Part shown: positions 7,270-7,408 of the stretch, in pieces
Numbering within the stretch: position 1 is the first letter of the stretch
Layout of the letters: each line of letters begins with the position of its first letter
Assembly: GCA_024653225.1 (NCBI GenBank)
Contig: JANLGA010000061.1
Span: 294-7,701 of the forward strand
DNA length: 7,408 bases
Reading direction: 5' to 3'
From: Bacillota bacterium
GTDB taxonomy: Bacteria; Bacillota; Sulfobacillia; JABLXB01
Program-made: the position numbers and the translations under genes
The notes under the pieces: model-generated
Seen by the model: only the letters and a program-made list of their open reading frames with translations
The model's database searches: none
What the model was told of the DNA's origin: nothing

Positions 7270-7408
7270 ACCTCCATCATGATGATGACCAGGATGAGGG
7301 CGGCTGTGGGTGTGCCCGGGTACCAGGGAGCAGCGAAGACGGGTGGAGGACCTCCGGCATACTTCCGCCTACGGCATGCCGGAGGTCCTCCACCCGTCTT
7401 CGCTGCTC
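7270..7408. other. Terminal stretch without a convincing gene
   Basis: Upstream of the acidic frame the reading frame continues to 7368 before meeting a TAG (7371-7369 on the minus strand). However, its codons change to mostly A/T-ending (CAT CAT CAT GAT GGA GGT) and the peptide (PGHTHSRPHPGHHHDGG) matches nothing I recognise. Other frames here have better third-position GC but no recognisable RpoB sequence. More than half of the stretch is the inverted repeat. I treat it as unassigned and possibly chimeric. Confidence 0.6.
7328..7408. repeat. Perfect 33-bp inverted repeat with 15-nt loop at the window end
   Basis: Bases 7328-7360 and 7376-7408 are exact reverse complements, starting GAGCAGCGAAGACGGG on the outside and meeting at CCGGCAT/ATGCCGG on the inside. 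The loop is 7361-7375. Each arm also contains a small near-palindrome (GGAGGACCTCC). The right arm ends on the very last base of the window, so its true extent is unknown. No T-run follows on either visible side, so it does not look like a rho-independent terminator. A fold-back or contig-end artefact is the simplest reading; a palindromic repeat element is the alternative. Confidence 0.9.

Noticed and set aside
1..7408. Possible defence system, mobile element, CRISPR array or novel gene cluster
   Set aside because: Apart from the last ~140 bases, all sequence is accounted for by conserved operon genes and short gaps. I saw no direct-repeat array, transposase, integrase or tRNA gene.

Overview
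The window is an ordinary but informative piece of the bacterial RNA polymerase/str ribosomal operon, and every gene lies on the minus strand. Read in the direction of transcription (right to left), the order is: a putative rpoB 3' end, rpoC, a small L7Ae/YbxF-family kink-turn RNA-binding protein, rpsL (S12), rpsG (S7), fusA (EF-G), and the first six codons of tuf (EF-Tu) at the left edge. The DNA is visibly GC-rich with GC-biased third codon positions. The L7Ae-family gene between rpoC and rpsL, an RpoC of 1157 residues without the large lineage-specific insertions, and the close match of RpoC, S7 and EF-G to Bacillus/Clostridia forms suggest a high-GC member of the Bacillota (Firmicutes). 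The exact class cannot be fixed from the sequence alone.

Layout: positions 1-18 hold the tuf start; 62-2143 fusA (GTG start, strong Shine-Dalgarno); 2185-2655 rpsG; 2685-3065 rpsL (GTG start); 3070-3339 the L7Ae-family gene; 3407-6880 rpoC (TTG start); and 6901-7269 an acidic reading frame that is most likely the C-terminal tail of RpoB. The intergenic gaps are 43, 41, 29, 4, 67 and 20 nt. None of these gaps holds an evident terminator, so the set can be read as one transcription unit. The 67-nt gap between rpoC and the L7Ae gene carries a near-consensus sigma-70/sigma-A promoter (TTGACA, 17 nt, TACAAT with an extended -10 TG), which should give the translation genes transcription independent of rpoBC.

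The genes work together in gene expression: RpoB/RpoC form the catalytic core of RNA polymerase, S12 and S7 build the decoding centre and head of the 30S subunit, EF-G drives translocation, EF-Tu delivers aminoacyl-tRNA, and the YbxF-like protein binds kink-turn RNA.

I found no defence system, mobile element, CRISPR array or new gene cluster. The parts that deserve a second look are the internal promoter, the unusually long acidic/lysine-rich putative RpoB tail, and the last ~140 bases. There the coding signature fades and a perfect 33-bp inverted repeat with a 15-nt loop runs exactly to the last base, which looks more like a sequence-end (fold-back or assembly) artefact than biology.
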